A stretch of DNA of 64,000 nucleotides from Pelecanus crispus (GCF_030463565.1 NC_134659.1:8440511-8504510), one strand, 5' to 3'. Positions 43,501 to 56,940 are shown, counted from the stretch's first letter. Translations and numbers: made by a program. The notes: generated by a model not told the origin, from the letters alone.

Positions 43501-46500
43501 GGTAATAGGCAATGCTTGTGTGTCTGTAAGGACTGGCTCACAAACGATGACAACAGAAAAGATTGTTTATCCTTTGTCTGCCCTTTGATTTACCTGCTGT
43601 TTGCCTGTTCTATGGAGAAGTGAGTTGCTCATGGAATAACTCCTGAGTTTCTGTCATTTACAATACTCTTGAAGTAGCTTGGCACTTGCGTTTGACTTAT
43701 TTTCAGGTGCTGGGCACCTGTGGTTACTCAGAAGCTGCCTCACGAGAAGTCAGGTACTTTGTGCATGATTCTGGGTTGGATAGCGGAGGCTGGGACTCTG
43801 GCAGTCCCAGTTTAAGTTGCTCCTGCTTCTGAGCCAGAGCTGTAAAACTGCAGGCACGTCTAGTTGCTCTTCGGGGCTTTATCAAGTGGCATCCATGTCG
43901 GGCTAAGGCTGGTCGGTTTTTGGTTGCTGCTCAGCAAATTTGGCCCTTTACTCGCTTCCAAACGTTGTGTGCGGTCCTAGCGAAGCAGAAGGCGGCAGAA
44001 TTTTTGGACAGTCCAAAAACACAGCCGGGGTGATCTGTTGCAGACCACTCGTCCTAATCACAGCAGTCTGGAGACTGTTGGAAGAATCATTGAGGTGCTA
44101 ACACCGGAACAAAATCCGGGAGACTGAAGGGAGGGAAGAGAGGATTCTTATGTGGATTGGTGTTTTTTCTAGCTGGGACATGACTGCTAGAGAGCATGGA
44201 GCAAAGGGTTGGAACTGCAGTAGTGGCTGAAGCAGCCTGGGTTTGTTTTACAGGATGAGCGAGACAGATCCGACAGTCATTACCCACACAGTGCTCATGC
44301 GGCAACAGCTTCTAGGAGGAGTTTCTTAATCACCAAAAGGTAAAAGCTAGCTTCTGCATAGAAATGTGAGGATGTAACACAACGGACAGTGGCGCGAAAA
44401 CTCTTGAATGAAGTATTCGGGTACTACATACACATACGTTTGGGGCATCACAGCTGTACTTTAGGGTAGTTTAGCTTCTGATCTTTTAATCGGTGATGAT
44501 AGTGTCATACGTCAGGCTGCATTTTTTAAGATTGGGTGGCTGCATTGCCTAAAAATACATTAATCCTTGGAAGAAAGGTTATCTAGGGAGAGTCATACCT
44601 TTTCCACCGTACTCTGCAAAGTTCCTTCCTGAAGGTATGCTTCTGCCAATGAAAATAGAAGTTGCAAGCTGTTAGTACTGTATTTAACGCTGCTCATCAA
44701 ACGGAAATATGACACTGTCAAAAATAGGGTTTATCACAAGGGTAATTGAAATACTGTTGTTTGGATTTCACTTATAAATGGGCGTACAATAGTACGTACT
44801 CTGAATAAAGTCAGAAAGCTTGGAAGCTACCTACAATACACCAGGAATTCATTAGATAAAGCTAGTTAAAATCTGAAGTGCTGTCTTACCAACCTAATGC
44901 TTTTATTTTCTTGCTTTTGGCTTACTCGGTCCCTTTTTTGGCTTCATGTTTTGTCCCTGTAGGTTAGTTCAATTGTCTGTCCCTCGCATCTCTATTTCAA
45001 AACAATCTCCTAAGCGGGCAGAATTAACTCTAGACTAAACAAACTAACCTTGAACCGAAATGAGCTGGAGCCTTGGAGAATTGCTGCTCCTTGCAGGAGT
45101 TGGAGGAGGTCTTCCTCTGTTTCTGTTGGGGCACTTTCTCAACTGGTTAGTTTGGCTTCTGGAAACCGAAGCCAACTGCAGCATTCACTCAGCTCCTGCA
45201 TGCTGGGGGGAAACTTACTCTGGTTTAGTAAGTAGGTGGATATTTGTGATGGGAAGTGTGCATCTTCATTGTTTCCTTCCTCAGTCTCTGTCCTATCTAG
45301 TGATTAGATGAGTCAAGCTCTGTTGCTCCCCACAAACAGCGAGCGAGTGAACTGATAGGATTTTCAGCTGCGACTTCCTTTATGGCAGCAGCTAGACGTG
45401 ATGACCCTGGTCCCTTAGTGCTGTCTGTGGAAAAGTTCTTGTCTCTACAGCAGCGCTGCTGGGCAGGCCACCGCTCTGGTCTCACGTGGAAATCTCCTTT
45501 GGGAAGTGAAGGTATTTTAAGGAAAGCTTGTTATACTTAATATAAGCTGAAAGCTTTCTGACTTTTGCAAATAAAATTCTTCAGCCTGCATTAGAGATGG
45601 AAACAAGTCTTTAATGCTGCATACTTGTCTGAATCAACACTGTTTGGTAAAATTGAAAGCCAGCTCAGCAAAACATGCGGGAATGAGCAATGAATGCAGT
45701 GCCTGGAACGGTCGCTGTTCCAGAGCGGTGTCTTGCATCTCCTGTTGGCATGGCTGAAACCCGCTGAAACGTTAAAAGGCAACGTTTATGTGCAGAACTC
45801 TCTCAGCTGTAACCTAGATGAAAGTACCGTCATCCTGGTGGTATTCTTGCAATTTATAATGCCTCTTGCTTATTTTAACGGGGAGCGTTAAGGGCTGGGA
45901 GCTGTTTCTGTTACAAACAGGTTTAGAGACTTAGAATTCAGATTAGGCACTGTGGGGCTTGTGAGACATCTTAAGTGCTGTGTGTTGTAATATACTGAGA
46001 TAATAACTGACTAGTATTAAAATATAAGACTTTTGAGTTGGTATGCTAGCTCTCCATTGAGGATTATTATATACCGTAAGTCAGAAAGGCCTGTCAGACT
46101 GTGCATATTACAGTGGCCTTTTTAAGAAGGTTGGGAGAGGGGAATATTATGTAAGTGGTTGTATAAATTGAGATTTTTTTTTTCTTTCTAACTTTTGAAT
46201 ACAAATGGAGGCAGGGGCAGCATTAAATAGTCTGAAACGTCCACTCTGCTTTTTAAAAAAAGAAGTGTTTGTGCACAGGGCTGGGATAAAAAAAAAAGAG
46301 AAACCCAGACCCTTTCAGGGGAATAGCAGCCCCCACCCCCCAGTTGCAAGCTCTCCAAATGAGTGAGCTGTTTGACCTAGTGATAATGGTATGGCCCCAG
46401 CACGGTGAAGGTGCCCAGTATAAATCCTGGGATCTGAGTCTGCAGTTTATTTTCAGCTGTCCTTCTGAAGGGAGGTGCAACAGCTGTCCCTGCAATCTCC

Positions 46501-49139
46501 TTTATTGGGCTGCGGCAAACTGATCTGCACGGGGATGAAAGGTGCAGCTCGCAGGAGGAGGTGTTCAGTATGCCTTAGCAGGGAAATTTCAGTTTATAAG
46601 AATTTTGAGGGAATGATTTGGTAGGGATTTAGGTGCCTATTTTTACGGGGCTTACTTCAGCATGAATGGATTTAAGAACAACTTCATGGTGAGTATGGTC
46701 CATACAGGCCTGTGCAGAGAAATGTTTCAGGCTGCTGTCAGCTTCTTGAAAATGGAGGGCGATGGGATCTGCCTGCGCTGTTGGAGCTTTTGGGAGCATG
46801 ACTGTGTGGTGGGGCTCCAACCTGCCCAGCAGGTTTGCCAATAGGTGCCAAATTTTATTTCCTCCCTTCGTTCCAGAGATGCATCTCCTACTGTGGTGGA
46901 ACAGGACCATTCTTACAACATGTTTTTCAGAGGAAATTTGCGTTTCTAGATTCTCAGGCCAGGAGAATGATATCCCGCACGGCTGACAGCCGAATCCTGA
47001 GTCAGGCCTCTCTTTCCTCATCAAGCTGTTGACAATCACGAACATCAAAATTCTTGATTCAGACACCTACACAATTTCTCATGACAGCGTTCATTCATAA
47101 TAATTACAATGTACAGTACTTACAAATTACTAGTATTTTAGAAAATACACCCATGTGCACTCTTGTTAAATATTTTCATGTTAAACAAATTTTTGAAAGA
47201 TCAGTCTCCTTCCAGCTTTAAGGACTCGGCTTAAATATAGTCTTTGCTCATCTGAAAACAAATGAAAATTCACTCTTTAAGAGTAAACGGTGTCGTTTTT
47301 TTAATGCTGTTTTTTCTTAACAGCTTGTTTCCGTTGGCTGAAAAAAATAGAACAGTCTTAACTTGTAAGAGTCTCACTAGAAATGTTTCCATAATACAAT
47401 CAGCTGACCTTGCAGAGGGACACAAGCAGTTTCAGCATTGCTTTTCCAGCATTCAGCCCTGCTCATAAATCTTTGTGAAATGTACAGAATGCAGAATGAC
47501 CACCTGCCATTAGCCTTTTATGTGTCACTGCCTTTTCAGGGTAAAACTAGACCTGGCCCTTCTCTGATACTCTGAGCCAGAGCATTGATTTGGCACAGCG
47601 ATTGCTCACCATCCATTTCTGGAATCTGTCTGAAGCCACCTCCTATTTATAATTTGCCATTCCTCACTGTCTTAGACAGTTAATGCCATTTCATTAAAGC
47701 TTTATGCTTTTTTGCATCTGAAATCATGTGATAGCAACAACTCGTAGTATCAGGCCTTGCCTAAGCGCACGTGCTGGTTTAGCAAGAGGTGACTCTAGCA
47801 GTGATTTAGTGAACTGATGCAACTTTGTGTGTGGGCTCTGCTGGCCTAACCTGGCTTACGTCTGTTTAGTTTGGACTTGTAAATATAATACCATAACCCA
47901 AACGGATGTAAGCCAGCTTGAAGCGGGGAGGGCCCGCACACGGAGCTGCGCCGAACTGACCGTAGTGTTTTTGCGCTTGAATTGGTGCATCCTGAAGTAC
48001 TGCTGCAATGGTTTCGTTCTGAAGCCAAAGTGTGGAGCAGGGTTTCTCTTCCAGGATTTGAATTCGTATGAATTGTCAGCCTTACCCAAAACAATTATGG
48101 ATTGATCTCGAGTGACAACTTGATACTTCATGCGAGACATGTTAATAGGGATTCTTCCCTTGGAAGATTTCTGGGGCAGGTGGACCCTGGCTCTACCAAC
48201 AGAAATCATCAGAATATTTACCTTAAATACTGTTGTGGTTTTGGAGGATAAAATGTTCTAAATTTTTGTCAGAAGCCATTTTCCTACCCCATTTACTCTC
48301 TGGTTTCTCTAAGTGAGATGACATGCTCTCCAGCATAGACAGGTTTGGTGTTTTTTGTGGATAACAACCAAATCTGAGCTAAGTGGTTGCATTAGCACAG
48401 CCTGCACCTGTCCAGGAAGAGGCACGTATATATCCTGAGCCCGGGTAGGAATTTAACTGCACCCGTGACAGTCATACAAACACTACAGACTTGCCAAATG
48501 TCTGATTTAATTTTTTTTTTAAAGTGATGTGATCATGCCAGCAGAAGTTCCCGTGCTAGCAAACCGCATGCCCTTGCTTGAGTCTTTTAATGAACGTCGC
48601 AAGGGATGTTTGTACTGTTGGTATGATCTACACATTGCACTAATGTAACCAGTTCAGATACCAAAAATGATTACACTGGCAAAGATGCAAATGCTGCTTT
48701 CTAGCCTATTACCACACCACCTTCCTTTTTTGATGCAAGAGGTGGTTTTTAAGCAGTCTACAGCAAGTATTTCAAGCAGAATTATGAATACTGAGCTGAA
48801 ATAGCTCTCTCAAGAGAAGGTTACAGAGTGCTGCTGACTTGCTTCTGAAGGAGGTAGCGTCTAGGTTAAACCTTCGAAGATGGTTTCATCACTTGGTGCT
48901 GGCTTTCAGTTCTTGTCTTGCTTTGTGCTTCTTCACTATGTTCCTAGGAAGCCAACTGAACTACACTGTGCTCCAGCCAGCTCACCTTACTGTGTGCCGA
49001 TATCCCCATCAGTCTTGTTAGCCTTTAGGGGAATCTGTGTACCATGCACAAGCTTTGAAAGGTAGAAGTTGTGTTCAAAATTACTGTTTCAAAGACTTTT
49101 GAGAAGCAGAAAGTCAGCATTGCATGTCAGAGTCTCTTC
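40550..49139. other. Intron 1, first part: no gene or assignable repeat seen
   Basis: Mostly unique-looking AT-rich DNA. Simple features: T-rich run at 41529-41555, a 12-bp tandem duplication (GTTTATTACCGT) near 42339-42362, A/T runs at about 42700, 46175 and 46285. Open frames are short. The minus-strand frame at 47856-48209 is not recognisable. Confidence 0.5.
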
Positions 49140-50050
49140 CAGACAGTTATATTGATAGTCCATAAAAGCAGTTATCTTGACTGCCTCTCATCTGTCTGCT
49201 TTGCCTCTCTGAGAACTTGGCAGGGCTTTTTCTGCAGAGTTGCTTTACAGCCAGTTGCCCCAGTCTGTGCTGTTGCAAGGAGTTACTCTGTCTCAGGGGC
49301 AGGACTTTCTGTTTGCCTTGGTTGACCTTCACAAGGTCTCTGTCAGGCCGCTTCTCCAGCCTGTGTAGGTCCCTCTGAGAAGGATCTCCTGCCCCAGCCG
49401 CACCAACCAGTTTGATGTCATCTGCAAACTTGAGAGTTCTCTGTCCCATAATTGGTGTTAATCAAGTTTGTTAATAAAGACGTTGAATCGTATTGGCCCC
49501 AGTATCAACCCTGAGGGATGCCACTGGTAGTCAGCTGCCAGCTGGACTTTGTACGGCTGATCACCTTTTGAGCCTGATATTCTAGGCAATTTTCCATCAC
49601 CTTATTGTTTGCTTCTGTAGTCCAGCTCTCGCCAATCTGCCTATTTAAGAATACTATCAGAAACAGTGTCAAAGGTGTACCACGCTCGCTTTCCCATCAT
49701 CCGCCCAGCCAGCTTGTCATTGTGGAGGGCAATCAAGTTAGGCAAGATTTGCCACTGGTAAATCCGTGCTGGCTGTTCCCAGTCAGTACCACCTCCTGCA
49801 CGCGGCTGGAAATAGCTTTCAGGATGATTTACTACATAGCCTTTCCAGGGACTACGGTGGGACCGACAGGCCTGTAGTTCCCCAGATCCTTCTTACGTGA
49901 TGGGTGGTGTTTGCATGTCATCAGGAACCTCCCTTTGTCACCATGACCTTTGAAAGGTGACAGTGACTTTGCAGTGACATCAGCCAGCTCCCTCCTCAGC
50001 AGTGTCTGCATCCCACCCAGTCCCAAAAGTGATCCATGGCCATTCCTTCC
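49140..50050 (-). mobile_element. CR1 LINE internal fragment (reverse transcriptase), antisense
   Basis: Read on the minus strand it shows the reverse-transcriptase region of CR1 ORF2 in order: GNYRPVGPTVV (49832-50026), a degraded VSDSILKNR area, then KFADDIKLVGAAGAGDPSQR with the catalytic FADD box, then DLHRLEKRPDRDLVKVNQGK (49147-49449). Frame shifts and stops break it. Both ends are missing. It lies opposite to PPP1R12B. Confidence 0.85.
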
Positions 50051-50460
50051 CCTTTATTCCCTGGGCTGGGGCTCTGGTGCTGCACAGTGTAGCTTAGCAT
50101 GACCAGTCTGCTTTTCCTGGGAACTGTCCTTCGTCCGTTCCTTCTAGCATGTGTGCCCGTCTTGTCGTACCAGACTTCTCAGCTGCAGTGCTTCTGTAGT
50201 ATGCGCTGCATGAGACTTCAGCCTTACTTGCCTGTAGCTTTTTGCAGCGACTGCCAGACACTCGTGTACACAGCAAACTAAACATTTCTAGGATTTTTTC
50301 CTGATTTCCTCAACTCCCTGATTTCCCCCGCCACACCCCCTTTCTAAAAAAATTGAAGTTTTAAGGTGAGGTCCCGGCCAGGAGGGAAATAGGAGTGGTT
50401 CTTTCTAGTCCACTTGTCTCTTAACTTCTGCAAGACTGAACTCTGAAGGAACACGGCTGA

Positions 50461-50486
50461 GCAATTGCTAGTGAGCAATTGCTATC
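50461..50486 (+). repeat. Short tandem duplication GAGCAATTGCTAGT
   Basis: GAGCAATTGCTA occurs twice in a row with a 14-bp period; each contains the palindrome AGCAATTGCT. Likely a chance local duplication. Confidence 0.8.
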
Positions 50487-50989
50487 TCCTCATACCTGCC
50501 ATGCCTTCCCTGCTTTTTGGTGCCAACTTGCACAATGACTTAACCAACAATTCAAAAACTGCTTATCTGTCAGCACCAGTTCAGTTTTAAGGCATGTCGT
50601 GACCTCTTTTCTTCAAGAGTAGACATGCAATAAGTAGTACTGCCAGGTAATATCTCCCAAGGGAGATGATGATTGTGGATTCCTGTTTCTTACTGCCACT
50701 TTGGTAGATGCTTCTTAACCATCTTGCAGTACAGACATCAGTGGCTCTTAAGGCTAGAGGTATTCTCTTATCTTTCTTGGCTGCCTTAGTTTTATTAATG
50801 GGCTTAGCAATTATCTTCCAGTTGCTGAAGAATGCTGCTTGCTGCTCCCATGTGCAGAATGGCTGACACCGTAGGAAATGCTATAAAGCAAGCTGAATGG
50901 TCATTTTTCGCTTGTGAGTCCACTTTAGTGGAGCCTTTTTTACTTTCAGTCGAGCTACCAATTTAATCACTGCTGCACTTTGAATATGA

Positions 50990-51960
50990 ACTGTTGCTCT
51001 GTGCCATCTGAGCATGGAAGGGGGGTGCAGCAGGCACTAGGTATGGGGATGAGCGGCTGTAGCTGTTGCAGCCAGCCCGTGAGTGACGGCTGCTTGGTCC
51101 CTGTGGATCAGCTGCAAGAGCGAGCAGCCGTAAGCCGGCAGGGCTTAGCTCGCATCCTGGCAGAGAGCATGTCTTAGGGTGCAGCTTTGCTTAACCTTGG
51201 CACCCACACAAACTTGCGAAGAGTCGGACAGGGCTGTTCGGCGCCGTATGCCCAGCCTGTGCCCAGCAGACGGATGTGCTGCCCGGGGGAGCTGGGTTTA
51301 AGAAGTAGCTTTGGGTGCCAAACCTTTGTGCAGGCAAAGCACTGCTCCTGCCAGCAGGTGAGGAGACCTGGCTGGTAGGTAGGACTAAGCAGCTCCCGTG
51401 ATTTGTAAACCAGCCTTTCTGCAGGCAGGGCAGTGAGGGGAGGGCGAGTTCTGGCAGCTTAAGTCCCTCCCTTGGGCCATGCTGAATAGCTTCTGGCGAG
51501 GAGCAGAAAGAACCGGTGAGGAAAATAGCACTGTTGGACAACAACTTGCTTTGTATTCCTTTTGCTAGTCCTGGGTGGGATCTGACTCCTGTTTGGTGTT
51601 CCTGGGCAGTTCCACCGGGTGCTGGCTGCTCCCGTGTCCCCTGGGTGTGCGTGCTGCTCTGGGGCAGCCCGGACGCTTTCTGGACCAGAGTGCTGCTCCA
51701 GGGCTTTGGACTGCCCCGGAGCTACTGGGCTGTCTCCAGTCCCCATGTCATTTGCCTACCCGCTGCCATTTGTTTCCCAGACCCTGTGTCACTTAGCTGC
51801 TCTCAGTCTAATTAATTTGGGGGAAAGCTGAAAGGCAGTAAGAGTCCCCTGCGGCTCCTCGGAGTCTGCACTTTTTGTCCAAGTGCCATCCCTACTGCGA
51901 GGCGAGCTGCGGCTTAGATGCTGGCTGTGTTAGACCTCCGTGCGAGGGCTCAGTAGATGA
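50990..51960. other. GC-richer segment inside intron 1, no exon recognised
   Basis: About 1 kb with higher GC and some CpGs in otherwise AT-rich intron. It contains donor-like CCAGCAG followed by GTGAGG near 51354-51364. No family similarity in open frames of up to 117 codons. It could be an old repeat, an enhancer, or an alternative first exon; nothing decides between them. Confidence 0.3.
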
Positions 51961-52559
51961 GCCTTCCAACTTTCAGGTGGGATTGTCCGCACCTCTCCTG
52001 CTAGGCTTTGCTTCCCTTCCCTGTTCACGCTCATGTTCCTCAGTCTCTCCTCTTATACATGAACTGGAAGGTGGAATATATTTAGAGAGGCAGGTGCATG
52101 AGGGTGAGTGTATTTGCTGCAGACAAATAGAAATTACGTAAACTTCTGCATATTGTATCTAAGGAACAGGGGGACTTTCAATAAAGCAAATTGAAAAGTG
52201 ATGATTTAGGAGAATTCAAATCCTAATTATTTTAAAATTGGAAGAATGATACATTGTTCCTTGTGACATATCTTTTATATGGCATGGCCTGTGTGCTTTC
52301 TCCTCTCTAACACAAATCACCGTAATAGATCTATGCTGCATTCAGGGAACACACGGTATTGGGTTTTTTTCTGGGGGGTTATTGGGAGAGTCTGAATCTT
52401 AGATACTAAATAGTTTCAAATGACAGATCTGTCCCGGTTTTGCCATTGTGTGCTGAACAGTTTTGCATTGCTTCACAGCAATACTGTGTCTGCACGCCTT
52501 CAGTCTTTCCTGTATGAAGATCTTTTAAAATAAAAAAAAAAATTCAGCTTTCTGAGCTT

Positions 52560-53870
52560 TACCGAGCTGCAGTATTGATGACAGAAGAGATTCCAGAACT
52601 GCTCAGACAAATGAAAAGTGTCAGGTCTTCAGCACCAGCTGGTATTTGTTCAGGAGGAACTGGCATATGAAGTCTCTAAGCTATTACCCGCTGTGTATAA
52701 CATATCCCTTCAAACAAACCAACTAGCAGAGGACCATCCCTGCAGCAGGACCATGTCAATGGGAATGACAGTTCTCCGGGCAGCACTAGTTTCCAAAAAG
52801 GACTCCAAGAAGAACCTGGGAAATGATGATCCCAAAGCAGTCAACAAGCATGTGGGGTGGAGAAATCTGTTTGAGGTGGTATGTTTGGATTTCCAGAATG
52901 CTTTTGACAAGGTCCCTCTATGGAAGCCCTAAGAAACAAAGCTGTTGTGAAATAGAGAGATCTTATAATTGATTAATTACTGTCTGAAAGAGCTAAAACA
53001 AAGGCTAGGAATGAAAGCTCCGTTTACAGGAAGAAGGGCGGTTATCCCATGCATCTCCTTTGGAGTCTGTGCCGCTCTGCACACCCATATGTGAGGTGGA
53101 AAAGGGAATAAAGAGTGAGGAACAGTTTGTTAATGGTGCTGCATATTCAGGATAATAAAATGAAAGCTGGCAGTGAAGGGTTTCACAATACTGGCTAATT
53201 TGGTGATAAAATGGCTGGCAAAATTTGGTCAGTAAATGGGAAGTAATGTTTATGGGGAAGCAGTAGATTCTAATCCAGCTGTCACAGGCTGGAAAAGGTT
53301 TTCAGGGGATTTAATGTGATAGCATGGAATTACTGCAGTGGGTAAAAAGCAAATCAAACATTAGGAATTATTAAGAAAGGGATAAATAAGTCATAAAGCC
53401 AGTATAAGTTCATGGTGCCCATCTGTGGATTAGTTTGTGCGGTCCTCTTTCTACCATCTCAAAAAAAAAAAATGTAGTCAATAGAAAGATACGGGAAATA
53501 ACAGCAAGGTGATCAAAGTCGTGGAGTGGTTTCCGTACAAGGAAAGATCAAAACTGTCTACAATTCTTTCTAACTGGTGGAAAGCCACAAGCACGGATAT
53601 GATACAGGTATCCAAAATTGTATGTAAGATGTGATTAGGTATGTTTGCTTTTTCCCACAAGGAAGAATTAAAGGACATCAGAATTTTAAAACATCTGTTT
53701 TTTCATCCAGTGTAAAATTCAGTTGTGGAACTAATTGCTTTAGAGCATAGTTCACTCCAAAAGCTTAGATAGTTCAGAAACTGCTTGATGGGTATAAATT
53801 CTATAAGTCTATAAGTTAAGCTACAGATTGCCAGGCTCTAGGATGGTGTGGCCGGAAGTTCCCTCTATAA
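52560..53870 (+). mobile_element. Ancient CR1/L3-type LINE, sense, heavily decayed
   Basis: Recognisable pieces in order: VVCLDFQNAFDKVPL (RT motif, 52618-52932 frame), then AGGAATTATTAAGAAAGGGA at about 53361, CATGGTGCCCATCTGTGGAT, CCATCTCAAAAAAAAAAAAT, and the late segment CAAAACTGTC to CAGGCTCTAGGATGG near 53850. The order matches the 3' half of the old amniote CR1-like element. Many indels and stops; no coding capacity remains. Confidence 0.7.
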
Positions 53871-55539
53871 TATAATGAATAATTAAAAAGGCATTATTTA
53901 TTACAGATTAGAGTCAAGAAGGGAAATAAGATAGGAGCAAATTAATAAGGCCAAATACCTTCTCAAATGTTAAAGCAATAGTTTTAAAATTAAAACCTGG
54001 TGATTTTTAGAAGGCTAAGTAATACTGTATTCCATAAATGGTGGGCAATTATGCTTTGTATTTAATAGGCAATTTTACTGAATTTTTGGGTAACTTGCTG
54101 CAGTGGCACGAAGGTTATATTTCATAGCATACTCTGACCTAGAAGAAAGACTGTGAATATGTATGGGATATCACCTTGCTAATCCATGAGTTTTTGAGCC
54201 TTTTTCTATTCCTGGCTTGCAGTAGCCTGAACTAACGCATCTGACTGAACACACAGTATCTAGGTGTTCTTGCAAAGCATGGATTTCATTTTTACTTCAC
54301 GGTTTGCACTAGCTTTTCTTTTCTGTCTTGGATGACTGACAAACGCAATTTGACCTTCGCAGCCCTAAATGGTTTGTCTTTTAAACTGATATCACTTGAG
54401 TTATTCTGAACAAGCATTCCCTCACGCTGAAAAAGATAAGTGGTAAATTTGTCTGTCTCTTGATGAGAGACTTCAGGACCGTGCCAACCTGTATGCCAGC
54501 AGAGCCAAGGTTTAAACTTCAGAGCATATTGCATGAGTTATTTTTGATCCCTTATTAATAGCTGCTATAGGAGGAGCCCTATGCTTATGGCCAAATATTG
54601 TCTTATAGCTATTTTGAGTATTGGCTTGTCTTCAGCCTACAACTCAGTCGGTCCACAAAATCCATTCTTTTCCATTTAGTTTAGGTGCTGTTAATCTTTA
54701 AGAAAATTGTTCAATGTTGCAGAAAGTGAACAAGGAACAAAGAATTGATTGTAGTCATTGGGAGGGAATCCATGTGCTGACATTATGCCCAGCTTCCTGC
54801 AAATTGTGCTAGTGACTTAAAAATTCAAGCCCCGTCCAAAACAAGAACTGCTGCATTAGGGAAAATAAGACATTTTAATGTAATCTGATTCCAGGGTTAT
54901 CTTTTAAAATACAGTGTTATGGCGATGAAACCCTGAGAGTCTTGGAGATTTGGGGATACCTGTTGTTGAGAAAGCTACCAGCTTTAACCACTCACCCCTT
55001 CTCCAGTCTATCTAAGCTGCTTTCCTAATCCTTTGGCTTCTTTGAGCAGTGTTCTCCTTTTCTGTGGTGCTGAAAGCTGCATCTCTTCCTCTACCATTTG
55101 TTTGTCTCTTTGTCATTTGCTCTTTCTGAGCCCAGCCTGTGCCGTCGCAGTGGTGAGGGCAGTCTGCCGCAGTTGTAGCGTTCCAGATGCGTGGCTGGAA
55201 GAGATCACAGAAGATGTTCTGGTCCGGTCCTCCGTGCTAAGGCGTGACCAGGTTTATCAGAGCTTCTTCCAAAAGACAGTTAGCTACTCCGTTCCTACAC
55301 ATCTTCACAAAAGGTTCGGCTGCACCTCCCCAGTAGCCAGCTCCAGCGCCTGGCAAGCCAAGCAGTTGGGAAGCATTTCTCAGTGTTTGACCCAATTCCA
55401 CTTTCTTCCAAATGAAACCGAATTCTTTGTTTTCCTCTGGTTGCAATTGCTTTCCCTTTCATAATAGCCTTCCCACTACTGGAAGACTCTGTTCTCAAAC
55501 TTTTTTTTCTTTTACCTAGATACAGTAAAGCTGGTTTAT
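53871..55539. other. Intron 1 stretch with nothing recognised
   Basis: AT-rich DNA with short open frames only. The 143-codon plus frame at 55033-55464 and the minus frames at 55237-55552 are not recognisable. Confidence 0.5.
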
Positions 55540-55765
55540 TTAACCTTTCCAACTAGTTGATGTCTTCTAAACCTGCAGTGAGCCTTGTTGTTCTCCTCTG
55601 GGCTTCTTAGGAGTGTGTTGCTTTCAAATTGAATGTGATACTTAAGTGGAGATCTCTCCAGCCCAAGAATAATTTTCTTCAGGGCCTTACTAGCAGCAGT
55701 TGTCTGTAATGTATTCCAGAGGGAGATTTGCTTTCTTCTTCAGCAGCACCCCACTGAGTCATCCA
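55540..55765 (-). mobile_element. Ancient CR1/L3-type LINE fragment, antisense
   Basis: TTGTTCTCCTCTGGGCTTCT, then a degraded stretch with ATGTATTCCAGAGGGAGATT and GACTCAT-like wording corresponds to the reverse complement of the C-terminal ORF2 region of old CR1/L3-type elements. Low identity. Confidence 0.45.
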
Positions 55766-55899
55766 GCCAAGCCCAATTAAGGGGGGTGGGGATGGAGATG
55801 AGGGGATGGTAAAACAAAATTAGAAGTAATGGTGTAAATCATTAATGCTATAACACTATACTTAGCAAACGTTGCTTTGAAAGGCTAAGACCCGAAGCA

Positions 55900-56420
55900 A
55901 GCAGCGTGCTCCCTGCAGCGTGGGAGCCGTCGGAGCCGGTGCGGTGCCTTGGCCAAGAGCTGGCAGGGGCAGGGCTGCCCCGGCAGGAGCGAGGCCTGTC
56001 GCACAGCAGCACTGCATGGGAGCCATCGGAGCCGGCGCGGTGCCTTGGCCGAGAGCTGGCAGGAGCGAGGCCTGTCGCACAGCAGTGCAGCGTCAGAGCC
56101 GTCGGAGCCGGTGCCTTGGCCGAGAGCTGGCAGGAGCAGGGCTGCCGCGGCAGGAGCAGGCCTGTCGCACAGCAGCGCAGCGTCGGAGCCGGTGCGGTGC
56201 CTTGGTCGAGAGCTGGCAGGAGTGAGGCCTGTCGCGCAGCACTGCATGGGAGCCATCGGAGCCGGTGCCTTGGCCGAGAGCTGGCAGGAGCGAGGCCTGT
56301 CGCGCAGCACTGCATGGGAGCCGTTGGAGCCGTCGCCTTGGCCGAGAGCTGGCAGGGGCAGGGCTGCCGCGGCAGGAGCGAGGCCTGTCGCACAGCAGCG
56401 CCGTGGCTGGGCGGCTTTCG
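55900..56420 (+). repeat. GC-rich minisatellite in PPP1R12B intron 1 (67-90 bp units, about 7 copies)
   Basis: Units of the form GGAGCCGGTGC, CTTGGCCGAGAGCTGGCAGG, AGCGAGGCCTGTCGCACAGC recur with anchors at 55991, 56067, 56157, 56224, 56292 and 56380. Spacings of 76, 90, 67, 68 and 88 bp arise because some units carry an extra block GGGCTGCCGCGGCAGG. The open frames on both strands (297 and 226 codons) are products of this array. Confidence 0.93.
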
Positions 56421-56835
56421 GCCTGGCCTCTCTCGAGTGGGTGTCTAGTCGGCGAGCCACTCGGCGCCGTGCCCTTTTTGTCCTTGTTTTGCCTTTAGAT
56501 GCCTCCCGCCTAAGCGCAGGAATTTTCCCGTTTTGCTTTGTTGTAAGAACGTTTGTCGGGACCACTCTGAGCCTGGGTTCCGTTCCGTCGAGCTCTTGGC
56601 CTTCTCCGCTTTGGTTTCATCTCACACCAGTAAAACGTGATCTCCGTTTCTACGTCTTTGTTGAGCGGGAGGAACAAAGCTGGGCCTTGTTAGTCCGTGC
56701 GGATGAGACTTTCGGAGCAGCGTTTACGCAGGCTCAGGGTTTTGCAGCCTGTGCCGAATCCTGCGCTCTCCTACGTAGGGCGAGGCCCGGCCGGCGCAGC
56801 TGCGGCGGGTCGAGGTTGCAGCAGGGTGCGAAGCG
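56421..56835. other. CpG-rich unique segment attached to the intronic minisatellite
   Basis: GC- and CpG-rich compared with the surrounding intron, without internal repeats. Together with the array it forms an island of about 0.9 kb. I recognise no known gene or transposon end, and no target-site duplication is obvious at its edges. Confidence 0.4.
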
Positions 56836-56940
56836 GATGTAGAGCGAGTGTCCTGTTTTCCCCAAACCTTTTACAACTTTTTCTCTTCTTATCTTGCTGA
56901 ATTCTTCTTTAGCCATTTTTTTTTTCCCAAAGCATTGTTT

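Noticed and set aside
47856-48209. 117-codon minus-strand open frame with ordinary-looking composition
   Set aside because: I could not link it to any family, and it sits alone in an intron without promoter, splice or polyadenylation signals; possible decayed repeat.
55885-56842. 297-codon plus and 226-codon minus open frames
   Set aside because: Products of the GC-rich intronic minisatellite; repetitive peptide, no start context, both strands open.
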